Below, piece by piece: positions 8,214-15,649 of a DNA stretch of 64,000 nucleotides; position 1 is the stretch's first letter; each line of letters opens with the position of its first letter. Source of the DNA: Candidatus Dormiibacterota bacterium (GTDB lineage: Bacteria; Acidobacteriota; Polarisedimenticolia; Gp22-AA2); NCBI GenBank assembly GCA_035635555.1, contig DASQAT010000016.1:62001-126000 (forward strand), written 5' to 3'. Below the pieces are notes generated by a model, which worked only from the letters and a program-made list of their open reading frames with translations, ran no database searches and had not been told where the DNA came from. The translations under genes and the position numbers were made by a program.

Positions 8214-9554
8214 TCAGGCCAGGCGCCGGGCGCCCCGTCCTCTCCAGATCTGGCTGGTCCGGCGGGCCGGCGGCGCTGCCTCGGCGACCGGCTGGCTGGG
8301 CGCGGTGCGGTGCGCCTGACTGTCTGGGCGCCACGGCCGCGGCTGCCCGGGACGCGGCATCTGCGGCCGCTGCGGAATCCGTGCCGGCGACTGCGGCGCC
8401 AACCGGGGCCCCGGCCGCTGCGCCGTTCCCCCGTCGGCGAATCCCGGCACGACCCTGCGCTCCAGGGTCTGGCCGATGAGCGCCTCGATCCCGCGCACGT
8501 GCGGGTGATCTTCCGGAGAGACCAGCGACAGAGCGTCGCCGGTCGCCCCGGCGCGTGCCGTGCGCCCGATGCGGTGGACGTAGTCCTCGGGAACGTTCGG
8601 CAGATCGTAGTTGACCACGTGGTCGATGCCGTCGACGTCGATGCCGCGGCCGGCGATGTCGGTGGCGACCATCACACGGGCCCGTTTGCCGCGGAACGCG
8701 TCGAGCGCCCGCGTCCGCTGGGACTGGCTGCGGTTGCCGTGCAGGAGCGCGACGGCGTGACCGCGTCCTTCGAGATGACGGGCCAGCTTATCGGCGCCGT
8801 GCTTGGTGCGCGTGAACACCAGCGTCAGGCCGCGCGCCTCGGTCTCGAGCAGGTGCGCCATCAGGTCGCGCTTGCGGCCGCTCGTGACCGGCAGCAGCGT
8901 CTGCCGCACGCCATGGGCCGGAGCCGAGCGGCGCGGCGCCACCTCGACGTGCACCGGGTCGCGCTGGATCTCCTGCGCAAGGCGGCGGATCGCGTCGGGC
9001 ATGGTCGCCGAGAACAGCAGCGTCTGGCGGACCCTGGGAAGAACGCCGATGATGCGGCGCACGTCCTTGATGAACCCCATGTCGAGCATGCGGTCCGCCT
9101 CGTCCAGGACCAGCACCTCGAGACTTCGGAAATCGACGTTGCGGCGCTGGATGTGATCGAGAAGCCGCCCCGGTGTCGCCACCAGGATGTCGACGCCGCG
9201 GCGCAGCTTCGATTCCTGCGGCTGCAGGCCGACGCCGCCGTGCACGACCGCGGAATCGAGCCGCACGTGGCGGCCATAGACCCGCAGCGCCTCGGTGACT
9301 TGCAGCGCCAGCTCGCGCGTCGGGGTCAGGATCAGCGCCCGCAGGCGGCCGCGTGCTCCGGCGCGCAGGCGATTGAGGATCGGCAGGGTGAATGCGGCGG
9401 TCTTGCCGGTGCCGGTCTGGGCGCAGCCGATGAGGTCGCGGCCGGCCAGGATGGCGGGGATGGCGCCCGCCTGAATCGGCGTGGGCGTCTCATACCCCTC
9501 TTCGCGCACCGAGCGCGCAATCTCCTCTGCCAGTCCAAGTTCAGTGAATGACAC
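8214..9554 (-). CDS. DEAD-box ATP-dependent RNA helicase (RhlE-like)
   Basis: About 446 residues with the full DEAD-box set. There is a Q-motif region (TPTPIQ), Walker A AQTGTGKT, PTRELALQ, TPGRLLD, Walker B LDEADRMLDMGF and motif III FSATMP. In the second RecA domain are the VATDIAGRGIDV and HRIGRTARAG motifs. The protein unwinds structured RNA using ATP and acts in ribosome assembly or mRNA decay. The C-terminal tail (about 375-446) is Pro/Arg/Gln-rich and disordered, as in RhlE-type proteins, and probably binds RNA. I chose the GTG at 9554 because AAAGGAG lies about ten bases upstream and the conserved FTELGL segment follows at once. It stands as a single gene. Confidence 0.92.
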   Translation of the reverse strand: MSFTELGLAEEIARSVREEGYETPTPIQAGAIPAILAGRDLIGCAQTGTGKTAAFTLPILNRLRAGARGRLRALILTPTRELALQVTEALRVYGRHVRLDSAVVHGGVGLQPQESKLRRGVDILVATPGRLLDHIQRRNVDFRSLEVLVLDEADRMLDMGFIKDVRRIIGVLPRVRQTLLFSATMPDAIRRLAQEIQRDPVHVEVAPRRSAPAHGVRQTLLPVTSGRKRDLMAHLLETEARGLTLVFTRTKHGADKLARHLEGRGHAVALLHGNRSQSQRTRALDAFRGKRARVMVATDIAGRGIDVDGIDHVVNYDLPNVPEDYVHRIGRTARAGATGDALSLVSPEDHPHVRGIEALIGQTLERRVVPGFADGGTAQRPGPRLAPQSPARIPQRPQMPRPGQPRPWRPDSQAHRTAPSQPVAEAAPPARRTSQIWRGRGARRLA

Positions 9555-9681
9555 GATAGTGACTCTCCTTTCGCCGGCGCCCGTGGCGCACGGCGGTTGA
9601 TGACCACGGCCACCTGGCCGCGGCAATACTTTGCATGTGAACCTTGAGGGAACTGTTTCGGCTCTAGCGTTCTAGGCTGGA

Positions 9682-9699
9682 ACCCGCTCCTGAGCGGGT
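9682..9699 (-). terminator. small hairpin downstream of the LiaF-like operon
   Basis: ACCCGCT and AGCGGGT form a seven-base stem with a four-base loop, about 115 bases past the stop of the LiaF-like gene. No U tract follows on the minus strand, so its function as a terminator is uncertain. The rest of 9555-9812 shows no coding potential I can support. Confidence 0.3.
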
Positions 9700-9812
9700 C
9701 GACTTCGGTGTGCGAAGACTGCCTGCTCGTGGTTCAGTTGCAGGGTGATCATAGGGGCAATGGGGGGGAATGTCCAGCATTACTTTTCGGGCGCCTCGCA
9801 GAGGCCCGTCGC

Positions 9813-10700
9813 TCAACGCGTCCGGACCAGGACGCGATTGAACACTCCGTCCAGGGCCAGGCGGTACCCCGGCACGCCGTCCGCGCCCCCGGCGGCGCCA
9901 CCTGCGGCGCCCCCCCGGTCGACGACGTTGAAGACTCCGTCGGTCGTCACCCGGACCGGCGTTCCGGCAGGGACCTCGATCTCGACCTGGTTGAACGCCC
10001 CATCGAGATCGAGACGGACGTCCGAGGCGGGCGCTCCGAGGCGCAGCCCCAGGTCGTTGAACGCACCGTCGATCGCGAGGCGCGACACCGGGGTCGCGGG
10101 GAGATTCAACCGCGTCGCCGTGAACGCCAGGTCGAGGTCGAGCGCGACCGGCAGGCCGGCCGCGACACCGAGCTCGCAGCGCGCGCGCCGGCGCCCGGGC
10201 AGGACGATGAACGCGTTCTTCCACACGGAGTTTGTCACCCGCACGCGGCCGCCCGCCGCGGTCTCGACCCGCACGGAATGCCGGCCGGCCTCGGTCGCGC
10301 GCCCCTCCGCGAGCAGGTTGCGCGGCAGACGCTTCGACTCGACATCGAAGCCGGCGAGCGCCAGCCGCCCCTCGAGCGTCCAGGCGGACGCGTCGGCCGG
10401 TCGCTCGAGCCGGAGCACCGTCCAGTCCCCCTCCGTTTCGGCGTCGCCGGAGTGAAGCGCCACGTACATCAGCGTCCCGAGGACCAGGACCGGCCCCAGG
10501 AGGACCAGCCAGGGGAAGGGGCTGCGCTCGAACACCAGCCGGATGCCGATGGCGACCAGGAGCATCGGCCAGTACGCCGCGGCGTCGGCCCAGAACATCG
10601 CCGGCAGCAGGCTCTGCGTCGTGAGCAGGAGGAAGGTGCCGATGCCGAGCAGGTAGAAGCCGCGCGACAGGCGGACCCAGCGGTTGCCGTCGTCGTTCAC
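9813..10700 (-). CDS. LiaF-like membrane protein with DGxFN repeats
   Basis: A 295-residue protein. The N-terminal 100 residues form a four-helix membrane domain of the LiaF/DUF5668 type. The rest is a beta-solenoid-like region resembling LiaF and toast-rack domains. In its last third the unit DGAFN or DGVFN recurs four times, each starting a short beta turn. In Firmicutes, LiaF-type proteins restrain envelope-stress signalling. Here the gene is coupled by a GTGA overlap to a PspC-domain gene, which supports a membrane-stress role. I chose the GTG at 10700 because of this overlap; longer readings only add shadow sequence. Confidence 0.75.
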   Translation of the reverse strand: MNDDGNRWVRLSRGFYLLGIGTFLLLTTQSLLPAMFWADAAAYWPMLLVAIGIRLVFERSPFPWLVLLGPVLVLGTLMYVALHSGDAETEGDWTVLRLERPADASAWTLEGRLALAGFDVESKRLPRNLLAEGRATEAGRHSVRVETAAGGRVRVTNSVWKNAFIVLPGRRRARCELGVAAGLPVALDLDLAFTATRLNLPATPVSRLAIDGAFNDLGLRLGAPASDVRLDLDGAFNQVEIEVPAGTPVRVTTDGVFNVVDRGGAAGGAAGGADGVPGYRLALDGVFNRVLVRTR

Positions 10701-11197
10701 GGTCTCTTTCCGGCACGGCCGCGCGCCGCCTCGAGGATCAGGAAGGCGCCGACGGCGATCAGGATGACCGGCCACAGGTTCGCCAGCCGCGCCCATTGCG
10801 GCCAGTGCAGCCACGACAGCCGATCCAGGAGGAACAGCGCGCCGAGCACGATCAGGATCCCCCCGGCGACGGCGCGGCTCCGCCCCCCTCTCCGGGGCAG
10901 ACGCTGGAACTCGTCGGCGAGCCGGTCCCCCGCCTGGCGCACCGAGTCGACCATCCTGTCGACCGCAGGCGTTCCGGTCGATGCGCCCGGATGCGCCGCC
11001 GCACCCTCGCCCCGATCGTCGCGCGGCATGACGATCCAGCCGACGACATAGGCCACGAGACCGGCCCCGCTCAGCGCCGTGAGCGCGATGAACACGATGC
11101 GCGCCAGGACCGGGTCCACGTCGAAATACTTCGCGAATCCGGCGGCGACTCCGCCCAGGACGGCGTTCCGCGTGTCCCTCGTCAGTCGTCGTTCCAT
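10697..11197 (-). CDS. PspC-domain envelope-stress protein
   Basis: A 166-residue protein. The first 65 residues are a typical PspC domain: MERRLTRD, then NAVLGGVAAGFAKYFDVDP, then a hydrophobic helix ending VGWIVMPRDD. A cytoplasmic linker and two further hydrophobic segments near the C-terminus resemble the membrane part of its LiaF-like neighbour. PspC proteins sense membrane damage and signal to phage-shock components; no PspA or PspF gene is seen nearby. The ATG at 11197 is preceded by GGAGGGG. It lies 11 bases after the amidotransferase-like gene and overlaps the LiaF-like gene by four bases. Confidence 0.88.
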   Translation of the reverse strand: MERRLTRDTRNAVLGGVAAGFAKYFDVDPVLARIVFIALTALSGAGLVAYVVGWIVMPRDDRGEGAAAHPGASTGTPAVDRMVDSVRQAGDRLADEFQRLPRRGGRSRAVAGGILIVLGALFLLDRLSWLHWPQWARLANLWPVILIAVGAFLILEAARGRAGKRP

Positions 11198-11208
11198 GCT
11201 CCCCTCCG

Positions 11209-12093
11209 TCACATCGTGCGGCCGGGCTCGCGATCGCGCAGGCAGAGACGCACGAAGTTGTCGAGCATCAGGCGCGCCGGGCCCGGCTCGAAACGCTCCA
11301 GGCGATCGAGGAGGCGCTCGACGTGCCCCTCCGCCGGCAGGCCGTGCGCCCGCGCGTCCTCTTCGAGGATCCGCCGGCGCAGCAGGATCAAGTCGCGCAG
11401 GATCCCCGGCGTGGCCTCGGGATTGAACTGCACCCCCCACACGCTTTCACCGACGCGGAACGCCTGGATCGGCGCGCTGTCGTTGCCGGCCAGCAGGACG
11501 CCGCCCGGCGGGAGAGACTCCACGCGGTCCTCGTGCGTCGCCAGGACCGGGAGAGGAGACGGCAGTCCCTCGAACAGCGGGTCGAGCCGCGCCTCCGTGG
11601 TCGGCGTCACCTCGACCCTCCCGATCTCCCACCCGGCCGGGCTCCTCACCACGCTCCCGCCGCGCGCCCGGGCCAGCGCCTGACAGCCGAAGCAGACCGC
11701 CAGGACCGGCACGCCGATCTGGTCCGCCCCGCGCAGGAAGGCGGCGAGCCCGTCCATCCACGGCTCGGGCCTGAGGACCGACTTCACAGACCCGGTGACG
11801 ACGACACCGACGTGCGACGTCAGGTCCGGGATCGGCCCCCGCGTCGCGTCGCACAGATCGAACGCCAGATCGTGCTTCGCCAGGGCATCCCTGAACCAGC
11901 GATCGTAGTCGCCGTGGGTGCGCTGCACCTCGACGGCCGTCGAGCCGGTCCTGACGATCAGGATGCGGGGCAGAGTCTGCAGGAACATCGGAGGGACACT
12001 GCGCCCGGTCAGCGGCCGCGGCCCCGCCGCTCCGGGCGGCGGCGCGCCGCGCGCCCGTCCGGCGATCGCGGCGTCCTCGTCGCGCTTGGTCAT
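11209..12093 (-). CDS. class I glutamine amidotransferase-like protein, catalytic His replaced
   Basis: A 294-residue protein of the GMP-synthase-like GATase1 family. The nucleophile elbow is present as AVCFGCQAL (Cys about 134). The region that should read GVQFHPE, holding the catalytic His and Glu, reads GVQFNPE (Asn about 224, Glu about 226). With the His missing, ordinary glutaminase activity is doubtful; the protein may bind a ligand or use another base. A C-terminal helical region of about 60 residues follows. I chose the ATG at 12093 because GGGAGG lies just upstream. It heads an operon with PspC and LiaF-like genes. The first 35 residues look disordered, so a later start at 11988 is possible. 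Confidence 0.8.
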   Translation of the reverse strand: MTKRDEDAAIAGRARGAPPPGAAGPRPLTGRSVPPMFLQTLPRILIVRTGSTAVEVQRTHGDYDRWFRDALAKHDLAFDLCDATRGPIPDLTSHVGVVVTGSVKSVLRPEPWMDGLAAFLRGADQIGVPVLAVCFGCQALARARGGSVVRSPAGWEIGRVEVTPTTEARLDPLFEGLPSPLPVLATHEDRVESLPPGGVLLAGNDSAPIQAFRVGESVWGVQFNPEATPGILRDLILLRRRILEEDARAHGLPAEGHVERLLDRLERFEPGPARLMLDNFVRLCLRDREPGRTM

Positions 12094-12141
12094 GACGCCT
12101 CCCAAGGCACAGGAGCCCGGAGTGTCCCGGGCCCGCCCATG

Positions 12142-12171
12142 TTGTGCTCGCCGTCGCGTCTATCCTATGCT
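12142..12171 (+). promoter_or_regulatory. weak promoter for the membrane-protein/AKR operon
   Basis: TTGTGC (12142-12147) and TATGCT (12166-12171) are 18 bases apart. Only seven of twelve positions fit the consensus, but it is correctly placed upstream of the 12238 start and divergent from the amidotransferase-like gene. Confidence 0.35.
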
Positions 12172-12237
12172 CAAATGCTCCCGGCGCGGCGCCTCACGTC
12201 GCCGGATGTCGCTCGACAAAACGAGGGGTCGCCCCGG

Positions 12238-13089
12238 GTGAAAAAAACCGTCGCGCTCACGCTCCTGCTGGCGGCGCTGCCGCTCGCGCTGCTCCTGCCC
12301 GGCTCGCCGGGACGCCTGGGCGGACCTCTGATGTACCGTCTCCTCGTGACGTGGGGCGTGCCGATCGCCGCCGCCCTCCTCGCCGCTCTCCTCTCGCTGC
12401 GGGGGGCGCGCGGTCTTCTCTTCCCGGGCGCCCCGCGGACGATGCGGCGCCTACTTCCCTGGTGCTTCGCCGCCCTCGTCGCCGATTTCTCGTTCCTCGG
12501 CGCAGGCCACCTGCTCGGGTGGGTCACGTTCACGTACGGCGACCAGGGGTACAGCGGTCACCCGGCGCGCACCGTGCTGTGGGGGCTGCCGCTCTGCCTT
12601 GTCGTCGGTGTCTTCGGGTGGGAGTGGGCGCTCAGGCGGACGCTGTTCGTCTCCTGGGCGCGCTACACCGGGCGGCCGATCGCCCTTCTGATCTCGTGCG
12701 CCCTGGGTATAGCACTCGCGGCCCCCGCGATCCTCCCCGGTCTGATGGTCCCGGACCCGGCCTACGTCGCCGCGGCCTTCGTGGTGGTCGCCTGCCGCGA
12801 GATCTCCTGCGGGCTCATCTTCGCCTCCGGGGCGGGGCTCCCTGCGGCGGGGATCTACCGCGGACTGTTCGCCTATCTCGACACGTTCGTCCTCAACGAC
12901 TGGTACAGCGTCCAGTTCCCCGCCGCGAACTACACCACGAGCGAGCCGATGTTCTATGTCGTGCGCGCGGCCGCCGCGGTCCTCTCGGCCGCGCTGGTCG
13001 CCGCCGGGACCCACCGGGCGTCGCGCGCCGGAGAGGCCGCGGCGGCATCCGCCGTCCCGGCCCGGCCGGCCGCGGGGACGCGCTCGTGA
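12238..13089 (+). CDS. polytopic membrane protein of unknown function
   Basis: About 283 residues with seven predicted transmembrane helices. I do not recognise the family. Polar residues inside the membrane region (ADFSFLGAGHLLGW, CREISCGLIF) and a conserved-looking loop with LNDWYSVQFPAANYTTSEPM could form a binding site. The GTG at 12238 has GAGGGG upstream; an ATG at 12175 is an alternative. The stop overlaps the GTG of a second membrane protein, and the cluster continues into a Tat-exported aldo-keto reductase, so the membrane proteins may support that enzyme, for example as an electron or substrate channel. This last point is speculation. Confidence 0.7.
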   Translation: MKKTVALTLLLAALPLALLLPGSPGRLGGPLMYRLLVTWGVPIAAALLAALLSLRGARGLLFPGAPRTMRRLLPWCFAALVADFSFLGAGHLLGWVTFTYGDQGYSGHPARTVLWGLPLCLVVGVFGWEWALRRTLFVSWARYTGRPIALLISCALGIALAAPAILPGLMVPDPAYVAAAFVVVACREISCGLIFASGAGLPAAGIYRGLFAYLDTFVLNDWYSVQFPAANYTTSEPMFYVVRAAAAVLSAALVAAGTHRASRAGEAAAASAVPARPAAGTRS

Positions 13090-13526
13090 CCGGGGACGGC
13101 GTCCCGGCCGCCGCGCCCCGCCCCCCCTGCTGGGTCACCTGCGCCGTCTTCGGCCTGGTCGTGATGGTCACCTGGACCCTGGTCATCAAGTACCTGGCGC
13201 CGGTCCTCTATTTCGTCTCGGAGCGCGCCGCCGGCCGCGAGCCTCCCGGCGTGCCGATCATGTGGGACTTCTGGTGGGTGGCGCACCTCGTCCTGGCGTG
13301 GATGCTGTGGCGCCGGTATCGCCGGGCCTGGGCCTTCGGGGTCGCGGTCTCGGCGCTCGAGATCCTCATCGTGACCGTCAAGTTCGTCGCCTACCTTCGC
13401 GCCCCCGACCTTTCTTTCTGGCGCCTCCTGTGGTTCACTAACAAGGTCTACGTCCTGGCGTTCTTCGTGATCCTCCTCGTCGTGCTTCTCAAGAGGAGAA
13501 GATGGCCCGATCCCGAAGCACCGTGA
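13086..13526 (+). CDS. small four-helix membrane protein of unknown function
   Basis: A 146-residue protein with four hydrophobic helices (about 15-38, 62-80, 85-102 and 120-138) and short charged loops (WRRYRRAW). It starts at a GTG overlapping the upstream stop (GTGA), and its last 25 bases overlap the start of the aldo-keto reductase gene, so translation of the three is probably coupled. No family is recognised. A membrane partner for the reductase or an unrelated small transporter subunit are both possible. Confidence 0.7.
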   Translation: MTGDGVPAAAPRPPCWVTCAVFGLVVMVTWTLVIKYLAPVLYFVSERAAGREPPGVPIMWDFWWVAHLVLAWMLWRRYRRAWAFGVAVSALEILIVTVKFVAYLRAPDLSFWRLLWFTNKVYVLAFFVILLVVLLKRRRWPDPEAP

Positions 13527-14737
13527 AGCGCCGCGCCCGCCGCGATCTCAGCCGGCGCGCCTTCCTGAAGCAGGCGACCCTGGCCACGGGCGCCGTCGCC
13601 GCGACCGCCCTCGGCACGGCGGCGGTCCCGGTCTCCGGCGCCGCGACCGGATCGGCCGGCGCGATGCGTCATCGCACCCTCGGACGGACCGGCCTCAGCG
13701 TCTCCGAGATCGGATTCGGCGGCTACCCGATCGACGATCCCGCGATCGTCCCGTACGCCCTGGACCACGGCATCAACTACATCGACACGGCGCACTGCTA
13801 CCGCGGCGGCCGCAGCGAAGAGATCATCGGGACCGCGCTCAAGGGACGGCGCAAGGACGTCGTCCTCACGACCAAGTGGTGCCCGCACCACGTCGGCAAG
13901 CCGGCCACGAAGCGGGTCTTCCTGGACATTCTCGACGACAGCCTGCGGCGTCTGCAGACCGACCACGTCGACGTCGTGCTGAACCACGAGGTCGGCAGGA
14001 ACTCCGACGGCACAGGCGTGGAGCGGCTGAAGAACCCCGAGATGTTCGAGGCGTTCGAAGAGGCCAGGAAGGCCGGCAAGGTCCGCTACCTCGGGGCCAG
14101 CGGCCACGACCCCGACCTGATGGACGTGATGCACTACGCCGTCGACTCGGGGAAGTTCGACGTCCTCCTGTGCCGCTATTCGTTCCTCGATTACCCGGAG
14201 CAGAACGCGCTGATCGAGAAGGCGCGCGCGAAGGGGGTCGGCGTCATCGCGATGAAGACGCTCGCCGGCGCCAAGGGGGCCGACCTCGACAAGTTCCGCG
14301 ATCGCTACACGACCTTCAAGCAGGCGGCCCTCAAGTGGGTCCTGTCGAACCCGAACGTCTCGAACCTGATCATCTCGATCAACAGCACGCGCCAGGTGGA
14401 CGAGTACACGCCCGCTTCCGGCCGGCCGCTGGAGAAGGCCGACCTCGATATCCTGCAAGAGTACGCCGAGACCTTTTCGACCCAGGTCTGCCGCTTCTCG
14501 GGCGCCTGCCTGCCCGCCTGCCCCGAGAACGTCCGCATCGCCGACATCCTGCGCTTCTCGATGTATTACAACGACTACAAGCAGGAGAACCGCGCCGTCG
14601 AGTCGTACGCCCGGCTCGTCGCCTCCGAGCGCGCCGCCCACTGCGCCCACTGCGCCGGCTTCTGCGAGCAGGCCTGCGCCTACGACCTGCCGATCAAGAC
14701 ACTCCTGATCCGGGCGCACAAGACGCTGTTGTCTTGA
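13502..14737 (+). CDS. Tat-exported aldo-keto reductase with C-terminal Fe-S cysteines
   Basis: A 411-residue protein. Residues 1-45 form a twin-arginine signal (SRRAFLK at 17-23, then a hydrophobic Ala-rich stretch), so the folded enzyme would be exported. The core is an aldo-keto reductase barrel: RTGLSVSEIGFGG, IDTAHCY, TTKW and LNHEV supply the usual Asp, Tyr, Lys and His. The last 90 residues carry two cysteine groups (CRFSGACLPACP and CAHCAGFCEQAC), the pattern of a 4Fe-4S-binding ferredoxin-like extension seen in one AKR subfamily. AKRs normally use NADPH, which is scarce outside the cytoplasm, so an Fe-S electron route is plausible. The ATG follows GAGGAGA. Confidence 0.88.
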   Translation: MARSRSTVKRRARRDLSRRAFLKQATLATGAVAATALGTAAVPVSGAATGSAGAMRHRTLGRTGLSVSEIGFGGYPIDDPAIVPYALDHGINYIDTAHCYRGGRSEEIIGTALKGRRKDVVLTTKWCPHHVGKPATKRVFLDILDDSLRRLQTDHVDVVLNHEVGRNSDGTGVERLKNPEMFEAFEEARKAGKVRYLGASGHDPDLMDVMHYAVDSGKFDVLLCRYSFLDYPEQNALIEKARAKGVGVIAMKTLAGAKGADLDKFRDRYTTFKQAALKWVLSNPNVSNLIISINSTRQVDEYTPASGRPLEKADLDILQEYAETFSTQVCRFSGACLPACPENVRIADILRFSMYYNDYKQENRAVESYARLVASERAAHCAHCAGFCEQACAYDLPIKTLLIRAHKTLLS

Positions 14738-14762
14738 CAGGACCGGCGAATCTTCTTATCGT
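14734..14762 (+). promoter_or_regulatory. sigma-70-like promoter for the Ig-like lipoprotein
   Basis: TTGACA (14734-14739) and TATCGT (14757-14762) have a 17-base spacer. The -35 overlaps the stop of the aldo-keto reductase gene. An AAAGGAG precedes the ATG at 14798. Confidence 0.65.
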
Positions 14763-14797
14763 CCCGACGCGTCGGTCGTCCTCGAAAGGAGCTGCGC

Positions 14798-15649
14798 ATG
14801 CGAACCCTCACGCTCACAGCGCTCGTCCTGTCGCTCATGCTCGGGCTCGCCGGCTGCGCGGACAAGAAGCCGGCGAAGATCAACATCGACGCCTCGCAGC
14901 CCGTCACGAACACGAGCTACTTCACGCTTCCCGCCGCCGCCGTCAACGCCAAGGGGGAGGCGATCGCGGGTGTCGCGCTGGCCTGGACCGGCGGTCCGGC
15001 CGACGTCCTGGAGGTCTCGGACGCCGGCAACCTGCGCTGTGCGAAGACGGGGGACGCGACGCTCACCGTCTCGGCCGGGGCCGTGAACCAGCGCGTCGAT
15101 GTGAAGTGCCGGATTCCCGTGGAGATCGGCATGCCGCCGGACGTGCAGGTCGTCCTGGGAGCGGCGCCCGTGGCCCTGCACGCGCGCGCGCTCGGCGAGG
15201 GGAGCGCGCCGCTCGAGGAGGTCGCCGTCCAGGTGACGTCCTCGGACCCCTCGATCGTCACGGTGGACGGGGACATGGTCAAGGGGGTCGCCGTCGGCAA
15301 GGCGCACCTGCAGGCCACCGCCGGCGGGGTCACGACCGTCACGCCGGTCGAGGTCGTCGAGAAGATCGTCTCCGAAGCGCTGACGCTGCGTGACGGCGCG
15401 AGCAAGGCGTTCGCGCTGCAGCCGGCGTACTACCTGATCACGATCGAGTTGAAGGTCGACGAGAGGCTGAAGCAGGGGGTGACGGTCGGCTGGAGCGGGA
15501 CCGCCTGCGAGAACCAGCCGGAGAAATCGTCCCAGCGGTTCAACTGCCGCGTGCTGGAGCCCGCCACCATGACCGTGACGAACCCGAAGCTGATGGGGGT
15601 CGGCGCGACGGTCTCGGGGACCGTCAACGTCTACCGCGTTCCGGGCTAG
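14798..15649 (+). CDS. lipoprotein with Big_2-like Ig domains
   Basis: A 283-residue protein with a lipoprotein signal whose lipobox is LAGC, giving an acylated Cys at about position 20. The body contains two Ig-like units of the Big_2 type. The clearest, around residues 125-190, holds the pattern SSDPSIVTVDGDMVKGVAVGK typical of the family. A C-terminal beta-rich region with a Cys pair (TACEN and FNCRV) may form a disulfide. It is anchored in a membrane and probably adheres to or organises the cell envelope. It has its own promoter at 14734-14762 and ends four bases into the convergent phosphatase gene. Confidence 0.8.
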   Translation: MRTLTLTALVLSLMLGLAGCADKKPAKINIDASQPVTNTSYFTLPAAAVNAKGEAIAGVALAWTGGPADVLEVSDAGNLRCAKTGDATLTVSAGAVNQRVDVKCRIPVEIGMPPDVQVVLGAAPVALHARALGEGSAPLEEVAVQVTSSDPSIVTVDGDMVKGVAVGKAHLQATAGGVTTVTPVEVVEKIVSEALTLRDGASKAFALQPAYYLITIELKVDERLKQGVTVGWSGTACENQPEKSSQRFNCRVLEPATMTVTNPKLMGVGATVSGTVNVYRVPG

